A stretch of 64,000 bases of DNA from Dokdonella_A ginsengisoli. GTDB lineage: Bacteria > Pseudomonadota > Gammaproteobacteria > Xanthomonadales > Rhodanobacteraceae. The position numbers and the translations under genes are program-made. Below, piece after piece: positions 46,105-55,525 of the stretch (position 1 is the stretch's first letter; every line of letters begins with the position of its first letter). The notes beneath the pieces are model-generated. The model saw nothing but the letters and a program-made list of their open reading frames with translations. It did not search any database and was not told the DNA's origin. The stretch is taken from NCBI RefSeq assembly GCF_042652785.1, contig NZ_JBHSHD010000008.1:186001-250000 (forward strand), in the 5' to 3' direction.

Positions 46105-47088
46105 TCAGGGCGTCTCGAAGCCGTTGCGGAACAGGCGGTTCTCGTAGATCACCAGGCCGTCGTTGCCGGCGGCGACTGCGGCGCCGCCGCGCAGGCTCAG
46201 CGAGGCGAGCGCGCGGCCCTGCGGATCGCAGAAGCCTTCCTGCCAGTTCTGGCCGCCGTCGCGGCTTTCGTAGATGCAGCCTTCGAACGTGGTCGCGTAC
46301 CAGTGCTGCGCGTCGCGGTACCGGAGCTGGTTGACCAGGCCCGGCGGCGTCGATGGCAGCGCCTGCCAGGTCTGCGCGCCGTCGGCGGTGACGTACAGGC
46401 CGAAGCCGTCCGTGCCTTGCGTGGAAACCATGCCGTGGTCGACGTCGACGAAGCGGGCGGCGTTGATCTTGCCGTGCGGGAAGGTCAGCAGGGTCCAGCT
46501 GGCGCCGCCGTCGTCGCTGCGCAGCACGGTGCCCAGGCCCTCGCCCTCGCGGATCACGCCGCCGGTGGCGTAGCCGACCTCGGCGCTGGGGAACTGCAGC
46601 TCGTGGAAGTTGATGTTGAATTCGCCGGGATAGCTCAGGGTCCAGTTCTCGCCGGCGTCGGCGCTGCTCCAGATCTGGCCGCCCTTGATCGCGACGTAGT
46701 TCGTCGCGTCGAAGAAATGCACGTCGAACACGCTGCCCTGCGTCTCGCTGCCCCACGGGCCGACCTGGGCCCAGGTCTGGCCGCGGTCGGTGCTGCGGTA
46801 GAGGCCGCGGCGCGCCGCGTACAGCTCATCCTCGCTGACCGCGTGCGCCCACAGCAGGCTCTGGCCCTGGTCGGGCACGACGCGCACCGGGTTCCAGGTG
46901 TAGCCGCCGTCCTCGGTCAGCAGGCCGCAGTTGAACGCGCCGGCGGCGAAGCCGCGCGGACCGTCGGGGAAATCCAGCGAGGTGACCGAGCAGGTCTCGG
47001 TGCCGCTGGCGAGGACCCAGTCGTCGGCCGGTGCGGCGTGGCCGGCGACGAGCGCCGCGGCGAGGAGCGGTGTAGCGACTGCGAACAT
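46105..47088 (-). CDS. Secreted Ycf48/BNR-type propeller protein with F-R-N-G-F-E tail
   Basis: A 327-residue exported protein with a signal peptide (ending G-H-A-A) and six to seven BNR/Asp-box blades (S-x-D-R-G-Q-T-W, S-D-D-G-G-A-S-W, S-R-D-G-G-Q-N-W), like YCF48-type assembly propellers but stand-alone. Two Cys pairs may form disulfides. It ends N-R-L-F-R-N-G-F-E-T-P, a variant of the common tail. Phased direct repeats lie about 118 bp upstream of its start. Confidence 0.8.
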   Translation of the reverse strand: MFAVATPLLAAALVAGHAAPADDWVLASGTETCSVTSLDFPDGPRGFAAGAFNCGLLTEDGGYTWNPVRVVPDQGQSLLWAHAVSEDELYAARRGLYRSTDRGQTWAQVGPWGSETQGSVFDVHFFDATNYVAIKGGQIWSSADAGENWTLSYPGEFNINFHELQFPSAEVGYATGGVIREGEGLGTVLRSDDGGASWTLLTFPHGKINAARFVDVDHGMVSTQGTDGFGLYVTADGAQTWQALPSTPPGLVNQLRYRDAQHWYATTFEGCIYESRDGGQNWQEGFCDPQGRALASLSLRGGAAVAAGNDGLVIYENRLFRNGFETP

Positions 47089-47205
47089 GGTGTGCCCTTG
47101 GTTTCGTTCCGGGGAAAGGCGACGCGAGCCGGGCGAAGACGCACCGGCGCCGGAGAACGTCGCGGCGATCCCGATGACAGCACGCGGGCATCGCCGCAGG
47201 CCATC

Positions 47206-47227
47206 ACGAAGTCCTTACGAAGTGCTT
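47206..47227 (-). promoter_or_regulatory. Two 11-bp direct repeats upstream of the propeller gene
   Basis: ACGAAGTCCTT (47206-47216) is followed directly by ACGAAGTGCTT (47217-47227): ten of eleven bases match. The array lies between the SnoaL-like gene and the secreted-propeller gene, about 118 bp before the latter's start. It fits a winged-helix operator of the OmpR/SARP type. Confidence 0.5.
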
Positions 47228-47270
47228 ACGCGGCCTGACGGCGCACGCGGCGGGCGCGGCCGCGCCGTCT

Positions 47271-47711
47271 TCAGGCGCCGGGCGGGCGTTGGAGCATCGC
47301 CTTCGCCGAAGCGTGGTCGAGCGGCGCGGAGGTGTGCTCGTGGACGATCTTCCAGCCGCCGTCGAGACAGCGCAGGGCCATGGTGAGGCGGTTGTCGAGC
47401 GAGCGCAGCTCGCGACCGTCGGCGGCGAACGCGGTGTAGGTGAGGATGGCGTGGCCGACGGCGAGATCGCCGCAGACCGTCGAGGCGGGCTGCTCGGCGC
47501 GCACGACGACATATTCGTCGCCGAGCGAGGAAAACCATTCGCTCACCGCCGCGCGCCAGGCGTCGATGCCGCGCACGCTCCACGTGCCCCACAGGTCGAA
47601 CAGCAGCACGTCGTCGGCGTACAGCGCCAGGAACGCCTCGACGTCCTTGCGACGGACCGCGCCGGCGTAGGCGTCCAGGGTGTTCGGGAAGGGATCGTCG
47701 CGCTCGGTCAC
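47271..47711 (-). CDS. SnoaL-like/DUF4440 family protein
   Basis: A 146-residue protein of the NTF2-like SnoaL/SgcJ-EcaC fold: Y-A-G-A-V-R-R-K-D-V-E-A-F-L-A-L-Y-A-D-D near the N terminus and G-G-W-K-I-V-H-E-H-T-S at the end are typical. These domains occur as enzymes, isomerases or ligand-binding proteins; the role here is unknown. A GTG start (47709-47711) is preferred because A-G-G-A-G sits 7 nt upstream; an ATG at 47801 lacks a site and adds a basic extension. Confidence 0.75.
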   Translation of the reverse strand: MTERDDPFPNTLDAYAGAVRRKDVEAFLALYADDVLLFDLWGTWSVRGIDAWRAAVSEWFSSLGDEYVVVRAEQPASTVCGDLAVGHAILTYTAFAADGRELRSLDNRLTMALRCLDGGWKIVHEHTSAPLDHASAKAMLQRPPGA

Positions 47712-47852
47712 GGGGACTCCTGCAGATCGTGTGTCGCGGGCCGCGGCGCGCCGTCCGGTCGCGGGGCGGCCCAGCCTTTTCGCGGTGAAGATACCCGACA
47801 CACGGCCGGCGGAGCGCGTTTCTTAACGGGACGTGCGCGGTCCGTCGCCGCC

Positions 47853-50162
47853 TCACTCGCCCGGATAGTCCGAGTCGGCGCCGTCGGCGAAGACGAGATC
47901 GGAAGCACCCTCGATCGCGCCGCTGGTGCAGGCGTCGTCGTCCTCGCCGGGACGCGCGGCGCCGAACTGGTCGAGCACCTCGACCAGGCCGCTGGCGGTC
48001 AGGCACAGCGGCGCGTGGTCGACCGCGGGATTGCCCGGCTGCGGCGCGCTCCACGGCATCGGCCGGCCGAGCAGCGCCACGCGCGACATCGGCGCCGCCA
48101 CGCCGACCAGGTTGCCGGTGAGGTCGCCGGAAAGCGGGCACGACGGCGCGTCGGCGATCACGTTGTAGCCCTTGGAGACGGCCGCGCCGGAGCCGACCAC
48201 GGCGCAGTCGGGGCTGGAGTTGTCGGTGCCGGTGTCGCGGTTGCCCGACGAGAGGATCGCCGACAGCACTGCATTGCGGTCCACCGCGACGCCGCCGCCG
48301 GCGCTGCGGTCGGTGCGGTTGGCGGTGAAGGTCGAGTAGGCGATCTCGACGTCGCGCGAATTGGACGTGGCCAGGCCGCCGCCGAAGTCGCCGGCGCGGT
48401 TGTCGGCGAACAGCGAGTCGCGCACGACCAGCGGATCGCCCTGGGCCAGGAAGGCGCCGCCGCCTCCGCCGCCGGCCGTGTTGCGCGTGAACGCGCTGCG
48501 CGTGATGCGCACGGTGCCGCCGTCGGAAATGAGGTACAGGCCGCCGCCGTCGCCGTCGGCCGCGTTGCCGTCGAACCAGACGTTGTCGAGGGTGGTATGC
48601 CCGCGCGGGAACAGCAGCAGGCCGCCGCCGCGATCCGACCAGCTCTCCTGCGACTCCTGCGCCGTGCCGCCGCTGATGCGCAGGCCGAACAGCCCGATCG
48701 GCACCTGGGTGAGCGAACCGCTCGGCGTGCCGAACACGCGGTCGCCGCTGCGCGCGTGGATGATCGACTGGTCCGGCCCGTGGCCGACCAGCACGCGCGG
48801 CGCCCGCTCCAGGCCCTGGATGTCGAGATCGCCCCTCGCGCCTTCGTCCTCGTCGCGTCCGGGAATGTTCACGTCGTACACGCCCGGCGGTACGCGGATC
48901 ACGGCGAGCGTGTTGCTGGCCGAGGCTTCCTGCAGGGCGGCGCGCAGGGTGCAGCCGCCGAGCGTGCTCAGGCAGGTGCCGTTGCCGACGTTGGCGTCGG
49001 GCGCGTCGGCGGTGCTGTTCACCGTGAAGGTGTAGCGCTGCTCGTAGGCGCCGCGGTCGCAGCCGTTGGAGCGGCCCAGGCCGCGCTGGTCGGTCGAGGT
49101 GCAGTGCGCGCCCTCGCCGTCGTAGTCGCCCGGCGCACCGCTGTCGACCGCCGGGCTGCCGGGCAGCAGCAGGTTGACCGGCACGCCGCCGCCGGCATCG
49201 ACCAGCGTGCCCAGCCGCGGATCGGCCTGCTGGTCCGACGGCGGCGCCGGCGAGAACGGACAGCCCTTGCGCTGGTACAGGTTGTAGCCGAGCGAGCGCA
49301 CGCGCGTGCAGTACAGGTCGGCCGAGGCGCGCGCGCCGCCGGCGATCACCGCGTTGTCGGCGAAGATCGAGTTGTCGATGCTGGCCTCGCCGTCGCCGAA
49401 CACCGCGCCGCCACGCTGGTTGGCGGAATTGAACGCGACGGTGACGTTCTTCAGCCGCGCGGACGTGCCCTGCGAATGGATGCCGCCGGCCTCCGGGGCG
49501 ACGTTCTCGGCCACCGTGGTGCTCTCCAGCGAGAACGCGCCCACGCTCGACAGGCCGCCGCCGAGCTGGACGGCGCGGTTGCGCGTGATCGAGCTGCGCG
49601 TGACGCTCACTTCCTCGGCGCCGGAATACACGTAGATCGCGCCGCCGCGCTGCGCCGCGTTGCGCGTCAGGTGGCTCTGCGCGATGCGCACGCGGCCGCG
49701 GCGCGCGTAGACCGCGCCGCCCACGTCGGCGCCGGCGTCGCCGCGGCTGAGGGTCAGGTTGCTGAGGATGAAGGTGCTGCCCGCGGTCATGTCGACGTGG
49801 AAGATGCGGTCGATGCCGTTGCCGCTGATGACGCTGCGGGCGGCGCCCAGCCCGATGATCGCGATGGTGCCGCTGCCGGTGACGTCGAGGTCGCCGGTGG
49901 CGTTGGCGTCCTCGCCCGCGCCCTCGCGCGTGAGCTTGTAGCCGAGCAGATTGCTGCCGACGGTGATCGCGTCGGTGGCGGTGCCGGCCGGGCAGCCGCC
50001 GAAGGCGGTGTCGGTGCGCGCCGCCTGCACCGCTTCGCGCAGCGAGCAGTGCTCTTCGTCCTCGCCGAACTGGTCCTGCGGCGTGGTGACTTCGATCAGC
50101 CCGGCCCGGCACGGCAGCCAGGCCAGGACGAGGACGGCAGGGAGGAATCGGGACAGGCGCAT
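47853..50162 (-). CDS. Secreted CSLREA/beta-helix protein with F-A-D-G-A-D tail
   Basis: A 769-residue exported protein. After a signal peptide ending near C-R-A-G, the C-S-L-R-E-A-V-Q-A-A motif marks the CSLREA domain, and a second copy reads C-T-L-R-A-A-L-Q-E-A. Two right-handed beta-helix regions follow (rungs such as S-x-I-T-R-N and F-T-R-N-T-A), each ended by a choice-of-anchor Q-like S-P-A-V-D-S-G / N-P-A-V-D block. The end is S-D-L-V-F-A-D-G-A-D-S-D-Y-P-G-E, a diverged tail with Ala in place of Phe. The start at 50162 is chosen for the signal peptide. Its function is unknown. Confidence 0.82.
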   Translation of the reverse strand: MRLSRFLPAVLVLAWLPCRAGLIEVTTPQDQFGEDEEHCSLREAVQAARTDTAFGGCPAGTATDAITVGSNLLGYKLTREGAGEDANATGDLDVTGSGTIAIIGLGAARSVISGNGIDRIFHVDMTAGSTFILSNLTLSRGDAGADVGGAVYARRGRVRIAQSHLTRNAAQRGGAIYVYSGAEEVSVTRSSITRNRAVQLGGGLSSVGAFSLESTTVAENVAPEAGGIHSQGTSARLKNVTVAFNSANQRGGAVFGDGEASIDNSIFADNAVIAGGARASADLYCTRVRSLGYNLYQRKGCPFSPAPPSDQQADPRLGTLVDAGGGVPVNLLLPGSPAVDSGAPGDYDGEGAHCTSTDQRGLGRSNGCDRGAYEQRYTFTVNSTADAPDANVGNGTCLSTLGGCTLRAALQEASASNTLAVIRVPPGVYDVNIPGRDEDEGARGDLDIQGLERAPRVLVGHGPDQSIIHARSGDRVFGTPSGSLTQVPIGLFGLRISGGTAQESQESWSDRGGGLLLFPRGHTTLDNVWFDGNAADGDGGGLYLISDGGTVRITRSAFTRNTAGGGGGGAFLAQGDPLVVRDSLFADNRAGDFGGGLATSNSRDVEIAYSTFTANRTDRSAGGGVAVDRNAVLSAILSSGNRDTGTDNSSPDCAVVGSGAAVSKGYNVIADAPSCPLSGDLTGNLVGVAAPMSRVALLGRPMPWSAPQPGNPAVDHAPLCLTASGLVEVLDQFGAARPGEDDDACTSGAIEGASDLVFADGADSDYPGE

Positions 50163-50299
50163 CGACGTATCCGTTCGGGACCTGTCCCTGTCCACGGAAC
50201 GTCGCGGCGCGAGGGGCCACGCCCGGCAGCGAGGACGGGCGTGGCGCCGCGCGCACGGCGCGGGTTACCCCGAGCGGGTCGCTGCGGACGACCGCCGCG

Positions 50300-52357
50300 T
50301 CACTGCGGCCACACCGGCGGCATGCTCGCCGTCCGGTTGGGGAAGTACTGCCCGTAGCTGACCGTGCCCATCGTGCGGATCGTCTTGAGCAGGTCGGGGT
50401 TGGCGATCACCTTCGGGTCGAGCGGATTGTCCGACAGCAGCACCAGGTCGCCGATGTAGCTTTCCTTGATCGCGCCGCGGTCGGTGAAGCCGTACTGCAT
50501 CGCGGCGCTGGTGGTGAAGGCCTTGATGCCGTCGAGAATGCCGATGCGCTCGTCGCCCGGCACCTTCGGGCTGTTGGCGAACACCGCCGGGCAGTCGGAC
50601 GGATTGTGGTTCGGATACCACGACGGCTGCTGCACGTTGCGCGTCGCCGCGACCCAGATCTCGAACAGCGGATAGGGCGGCTCCACCGGACTGTCGCTGT
50701 GCAGGGTCATCGGCAGGCCGCGATCGAGCACCGAGCGCGCCGGATAGACGTTGAGGATGCGCTGCGGGTCGAGCACCATCTGGCATTCGGGCAGGCCGTA
50801 GAAGTACACGTTGCTCGACATCACGCTGACCGCGGTCGTGCCGACCGACTTGAGCTGGTCCAGATCCTGGCCCGAGATCATCGCCACGTGCAGCATCGTG
50901 TCGCGCTTGCCCGGCGGCGGCGGCGCGTCGCGCGTCGCCACCACCGCGTTGACCGCATCGCTGATCGCCGCGTCGCCGATCTGGTGGATGATCATCGGAT
51001 AGCCGGCCGCGTGCGCCGCGCGCAGGCGCAGCGCCAGTTCCGACTGCGGCACGTCGGGCAGTCCGACGTAGGGCTGCGCGAACAGGCCGCCCAGGGTGAA
51101 CGGCGGAAACACGTTCGTGTACGGCGACTTCAGATAGCCGGTGTAGCCCTGCAGCGAGCCGTCGGCGAACGACTTCAGCGCCTGCACCGACACCAATTGG
51201 CTGTCGCGGAACGCCGCCCTGCCAGCCTCGCCCATGGCGATGGTCTTGGCGAAATCGGAACTGCTGTTGTCGTAGGCGATCATCGCCGCCGACAGCGGGA
51301 ACGCGCAGTCGGGCCGCTGGCAGCCGGCCGTCGCCTCCGCGTAGAGCCCGAACTCGCCGAGCCCGGCCGCGCCCTCCTGCGCCAGCGTGTAGCCGTGCTG
51401 CGCGTAGATCTCCGCGCCGTTCTGCAGCAGCTTGGCGCCGAGGCCGGGGTTGGCCTTGAGCACCTGCCCCTGGAACACGCCGGTCGCGTACAGCGAGAGG
51501 TCCTCGTCGAGCTGGCCCATGTTCGCCAGCGCGGTCTCCACGTTGATGTTCATGATCGGCTTGTGGCAGTTGCCGTCGCTGGTCGAGCCTTTGGTGCCGC
51601 AGATGTTGAGGGCCGCCAGCGCCGGCGTGTTGACGTAGGAGATGTGCCCCGATTCGCTGGTGATGTAGATCGGCACGTCGGTGGTGATCGCGTCGAGCTG
51701 GGCCAGCGCGTTGCCGTTCTCGAACGTGGTGCATTCGAACGACAGGCTCCTGGGCTTGCTCACGCAGCTCGGATCGTGGCCCAGGCGCGAGGGGTCGTAG
51801 TTGAACGCGAGCACCGGCGTCGGCGGTGTGTTCAGCAGCGCCTTGGCCACGGCGGCGCGCAGGCGCGCGACGACGTCGCTCTGGTTCTGCACCGGAATGA
51901 AGCAGCGCTGCGGATCGGTCGGCGTGACGCAGCCGGGCGCGCCCGGCGACGGCTTGAAGTAGATGTTGATGCTGGAGACGTCGAGCCAGTGGTCGATGTC
52001 GGTGAACATCGCGTAGCCGGCCATGTGCGAGTGCGGATCGATGAAGCCGGGCAGGATGGTCCAGCCGGTGGCGTCGACGCGCTGCGTCGTGCGCGTGGCC
52101 AGGCGCAGGACCTCGAAGGTGTTGCCGACCTTGATGATCTTGCCGCGGGCGTCGATGGCGATCGCCTCGGCGACCGGCTGCGCCTCGTCCAGGGTGATGA
52201 CGTTGGCGTTGAGCAGGACCAGGCGCGCGATGCCGGGAAAGGCCTGCGCGCGCTCGGGCGGCGGCGTCTTCTGCGCGGCGCAGCCGGCGAGGGCGAACAG
52301 GGTGGAGAGGAGTGCGGCGGGGACTGCGGACTGCTGAACGACGGAACGCGTTTCCAT
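50300..52357 (-). CDS. Amidohydrolase family lipoprotein (YtcJ-like)
   Basis: A 685-residue lipoprotein (lipobox L-A-G-C) of the amidohydrolase 3/YtcJ superfamily: an N-terminal beta-sandwich strand set, F-I-D-P-H-S-H as the metal-binding H-x-H, M-I-I-H-Q-I-G-D-A-A-I-S-D further on, and T-L-H-S-D-S-P-V with the late Asp. Several Cys insertions are unusual. The start at M-E-T-R-S is preferred because A-G-G-A-G then lies 7 nt upstream; an ATG six bases earlier is an alternative. The substrate is unknown. It is divergent from the esterase-like gene at 52584 and shares the repeat-bearing promoter region. Confidence 0.83.
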   Translation of the reverse strand: METRSVVQQSAVPAALLSTLFALAGCAAQKTPPPERAQAFPGIARLVLLNANVITLDEAQPVAEAIAIDARGKIIKVGNTFEVLRLATRTTQRVDATGWTILPGFIDPHSHMAGYAMFTDIDHWLDVSSINIYFKPSPGAPGCVTPTDPQRCFIPVQNQSDVVARLRAAVAKALLNTPPTPVLAFNYDPSRLGHDPSCVSKPRSLSFECTTFENGNALAQLDAITTDVPIYITSESGHISYVNTPALAALNICGTKGSTSDGNCHKPIMNINVETALANMGQLDEDLSLYATGVFQGQVLKANPGLGAKLLQNGAEIYAQHGYTLAQEGAAGLGEFGLYAEATAGCQRPDCAFPLSAAMIAYDNSSSDFAKTIAMGEAGRAAFRDSQLVSVQALKSFADGSLQGYTGYLKSPYTNVFPPFTLGGLFAQPYVGLPDVPQSELALRLRAAHAAGYPMIIHQIGDAAISDAVNAVVATRDAPPPPGKRDTMLHVAMISGQDLDQLKSVGTTAVSVMSSNVYFYGLPECQMVLDPQRILNVYPARSVLDRGLPMTLHSDSPVEPPYPLFEIWVAATRNVQQPSWYPNHNPSDCPAVFANSPKVPGDERIGILDGIKAFTTSAAMQYGFTDRGAIKESYIGDLVLLSDNPLDPKVIANPDLLKTIRTMGTVSYGQYFPNRTASMPPVWPQ

Positions 52358-52403
52358 GTCCATGCTCCTGGCGTTGAACCCGCGAAAAATCTACGCGGCC
52401 GCC

Positions 52404-52425
52404 CGGTGAAGTCACGGTGAAATCA
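52404..52425 (+). promoter_or_regulatory. Two 11-bp direct repeats in a divergent promoter region
   Basis: CGGTGAAGTCA (52404-52414) abuts CGGTGAAATCA (52415-52425), ten of eleven bases identical. The pair lies 47 bp from the amidohydrolase start and 159 bp from the esterase-like gene start. Together with 10733-10765 this is the clearest of the phased sites in the window. Confidence 0.55.
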
Positions 52426-52583
52426 ACCGTCGAAAAACCTGCGCAATTTGCGCAGTCGGCCCCTGTCGCACCCGCGTACGGCCGCGCGCGGCAGCCGTGC
52501 GCGCGCAAGCGCAACGAAAGTGCAAGCGCTCCGTCACCGGAAACACGTCCAATCGGCGGTTCTCAATTTTCGGGGAACCACCC

Positions 52584-55427
52584 ATGCCTCATCCTTCCCG
52601 TCTCGCCCGCGCCGTGCTCGCCGCGCTGGCCGCGGTCTGCGCCGGCCAGACGCAGGCCGCCGTCGAACTCGTGCGCCGCGGCACCTATCCGTCGGGCATC
52701 GTCGCGGGCGCCGAGATCGTCGCCTACGACGCGCCGACGCGCCGCCTGTTCGTCACCAACGGCGCCCTCGACAAGATCGACGTGCTCGACGTCGCCGACG
52801 TCGACGCGCCGCAGCTGCTGTTCCAGATCGACATCGCGCCGTACGGCGGATCGCTGACCAGCGTGGCGGTGAAGAACGGCGTGCTGGCCGCGGCGATTCC
52901 GAACGCGGACGGCACCCAGCCCGGCGTCATCGCGCTGTTCGACGCCGACGGCATGCACCTGGGCACGTTCACCGCCGGCGTGCTGCCCGACCACGTCAGC
53001 TTCAGCCCCGACGGCCGCTACGTGCTGTCGGCGAACGAGGGAGAGCCGGTCGGCGACGTCGATCCGCCCGGCTCGGTGACCGTCGTCGATCTCGCCGGCG
53101 GCGCCGGCGCCGCGGTCGCGACGACGATCGGCTTCGACGCCTTCGACGGCCGCGAGGAAGAACTGCGCGCGCGCGGCGTGCGCCTGTTCCCCGGCCGCGC
53201 CGCCGGCGTCGACCTGGAACCGGAATACATCGCCACCGCGCCCGGCAGCGACGTCGCCTTCGTCAGCCTGCAGGAAGCCAACGCCTTCGCGGTGATCGAC
53301 CTGGCCTCGCTCAGCGTCGAGGACATCGTCGCCGCCGGCCTCAAGGACCATTCGCGCGGCCTGCCGCGCGTGGACACCTACACCTTCCCGCAGCTGCCCA
53401 CGCTCGGCACCACGCCGGCCGGGCAGACCATCCGTCTCGGCGGCTTCTCCGGCCTGTGGTTTGAAGGCACCGACGCGAGCGGCGCGCTGAAGTTCATCAC
53501 CGTGCCCGACCGCGGCCCGAACGGCGAGCCGAGCAACGTCGACGGCGATGCCGCGCTCGAGCGCCCGTTCGTGCTGCCGGACTACCAGCCGCGCATCGTG
53601 CGCTTCAGCCTCGACCCGGCCAGCGGCGCGATCACGCTCGGCGCGCAACTGCCGCTGTTCCGGCAGGACGGCACCACGCCGATGACCGGACTGCCCAACA
53701 TCGGCAACGGCGTCGACGAGGAACCGGTCGACCTGTTCGGCAAGCCGCTGCCGCTCGATCCGCTCGGCGCGGACATCGAAGGCCTCGTCGTCGCCGCGGA
53801 CGGCTCGTACTGGATGGTCGACGAGTACCGCCCGGCGATCTACCACTTCAGCAGCGCCGGCGTGCTCGTCGACCGCTTCGTGCCGCAGGGCACCGGCGCG
53901 CTCGGCGGCCAGCCGGCCGGCCACTACGGCCAGGAGACGCTGCCGGCCGAGTACTCCACGCGCCGCCCCAACCGCGGCTTCGAGGGCATGGCCTACGATA
54001 CCGACGCGGGCGTGCTGTACGCCTTCATCCAGACGCCGCTGGCCAACCCCGACACCGCCGCGAGCAACGCCTCGAAGGTGATCCGCATGCTCGGCATCGA
54101 CCCGGCCAGCGGCGCCACCGTCGCCGAGTACGTCTACCTCATCGACAAGACCGACTTCCGCGAGCAGAACACCGACAAGATCGGCGACGCCGCTTACCTG
54201 GGCAACGGACGCTTCGCCCTCGTCGAGCGCGACGACTCGACCGAGCGCAGCGGCAAGAAGATGCTGTTCGAGTTCACGCTGAAAGGTGCCACCAACCTGC
54301 GCGCGGCCGGCGCACCGGCGCCGCTCGCCGGCCTCACGCTGGAACAGCACACGCCGGACCAGCTCGCCGCCGCCGGCATCCGCGCCGTGTCCAAGCGCAA
54401 GGTGGCCAACCTGCCCTCGCTCGGCTACTTCGCCGGCGACAAGCTCGAAGGCCTCGCCGCGCTACCCGACGGCCGCCTCGCCCTGATCAACGACAACGAC
54501 TTCGGCATCGCCCCGCAGCCGCTGCCGAGCCCGCCCGACGGCAGCGTGCCGATGGACGCCGAGCCGACGCCGATCCAGCTCGGCCTGGTCAGCTTCGACC
54601 AGCCCAGCGGCCTGGACGCCTCCGACCGCGACGGCCCGTCCGGCGATCCGGCGATCGACATCCGCAACTGGCCGGTGTTCGGCATGCACATGCCCGATTC
54701 GATCGCCGCGTTCTCCGCCGGCGGCGCCACGTTCTACGCCAGCGCCGGCGAAGGCGACGACCGCGGCGAAGTCGCGCGCATCTCCTCGCTGGAACTCGAC
54801 CCCGGCGTCTTCCCCGACGCCGCGGCGCTGCAGACCGACGCGCAGATCGGCCGCCTCAACGCCTCGACCATCGACGGCGATCTCGACGGCGACGGCAAGT
54901 ACGATCGCCTGCAGATCCTCGGCAGCCGCTCGATGGCGGTGTGGGACCGCTGGGGCAACCTCGTCTACGACAGCGGCGATCTCATCGAGCAGGTGACCGC
55001 GGCGCGCTTGCCGACCGCGTTCAACTCCGACAACGAAGCGAACGACAGCTTCGACACGCGCAGCGACAACAAGGGACCCGAACCCGAAGCGCTCGCCGTC
55101 GGCACCACGGCGTCGGGCCGCACCTACGCCTTCGTCGGCCTCGAACGCGTCGGCGGCATCGTCGCCTTCGACGTGACCGATCCCTACGCGGTGAGCTACG
55201 CCGGCTACGTCAATCCGCGCGACTTCGGCGTCGAACTCGACCTCGACGTCGATCCGGCCACGGCCGGCGACCTCGGCCCCGAAGGCATCGTGTTCATCCC
55301 CGCCGCCGACAGCCCGACCGGCGAGGCGATGATCGCCGTGGCCAACGAGATCAGCGGCACGACCACGCTCTACACGGTGTCGGAAGTGCTGTTCCGCGAC
55401 GGCTTCGACGGCGAAGCGATGCGCTGA
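52584..55427 (+). CDS. Secreted choice-of-anchor I/esterase-like phytase-domain protein with F-R-D-G-F-D tail
   Basis: A 947-residue exported protein. After a signal peptide ending near T-Q-A-A come a propeller-like choice-of-anchor I domain (S-P-D-G-R-Y-V-L-S-A-N-E-G-E-P), then an 'esterase-like activity of phytase' domain (about residues 290-680, with F-S-G-L-W-F-E-G, V-P-D-R-G-P-N-G-E-P and the D-I-E-G-L-V / R-G-F-E-G-M-A blocks), then more choice-of-anchor I sequence with D-N-K-G-P-E-P-E-A-L. It ends S-E-V-L-F-R-D-G-F-D-G-E-A-M-R. Possibly a calcium-dependent phosphodiesterase or phytase-like enzyme. Start 52584 has G-G-G-G-A upstream. Confidence 0.85.
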   Translation: MPHPSRLARAVLAALAAVCAGQTQAAVELVRRGTYPSGIVAGAEIVAYDAPTRRLFVTNGALDKIDVLDVADVDAPQLLFQIDIAPYGGSLTSVAVKNGVLAAAIPNADGTQPGVIALFDADGMHLGTFTAGVLPDHVSFSPDGRYVLSANEGEPVGDVDPPGSVTVVDLAGGAGAAVATTIGFDAFDGREEELRARGVRLFPGRAAGVDLEPEYIATAPGSDVAFVSLQEANAFAVIDLASLSVEDIVAAGLKDHSRGLPRVDTYTFPQLPTLGTTPAGQTIRLGGFSGLWFEGTDASGALKFITVPDRGPNGEPSNVDGDAALERPFVLPDYQPRIVRFSLDPASGAITLGAQLPLFRQDGTTPMTGLPNIGNGVDEEPVDLFGKPLPLDPLGADIEGLVVAADGSYWMVDEYRPAIYHFSSAGVLVDRFVPQGTGALGGQPAGHYGQETLPAEYSTRRPNRGFEGMAYDTDAGVLYAFIQTPLANPDTAASNASKVIRMLGIDPASGATVAEYVYLIDKTDFREQNTDKIGDAAYLGNGRFALVERDDSTERSGKKMLFEFTLKGATNLRAAGAPAPLAGLTLEQHTPDQLAAAGIRAVSKRKVANLPSLGYFAGDKLEGLAALPDGRLALINDNDFGIAPQPLPSPPDGSVPMDAEPTPIQLGLVSFDQPSGLDASDRDGPSGDPAIDIRNWPVFGMHMPDSIAAFSAGGATFYASAGEGDDRGEVARISSLELDPGVFPDAAALQTDAQIGRLNASTIDGDLDGDGKYDRLQILGSRSMAVWDRWGNLVYDSGDLIEQVTAARLPTAFNSDNEANDSFDTRSDNKGPEPEALAVGTTASGRTYAFVGLERVGGIVAFDVTDPYAVSYAGYVNPRDFGVELDLDVDPATAGDLGPEGIVFIPAADSPTGEAMIAVANEISGTTTLYTVSEVLFRDGFDGEAMR

Positions 55428-55436
55428 TGCAGGCCC

Positions 55437-55468
55437 GCTCCGGGGACCGGCACGCCGGTCCCCGGAGC
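55437..55468 (+). terminator. Perfect 15-bp hairpin after the esterase-like gene
   Basis: Arms 55437-55451 and 55454-55468 are exact inverted repeats around AC, ten bases after the stop at 55427. It is a third case of a very long perfect GC hairpin directly after a tail-bearing gene. Confidence 0.55.
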
Positions 55469-55525
55469 GCACACCGCCGTCGCCGCCGCGTGCGATGATC
55501 GCGCCCGCCACTGCGGAGCCCGACG

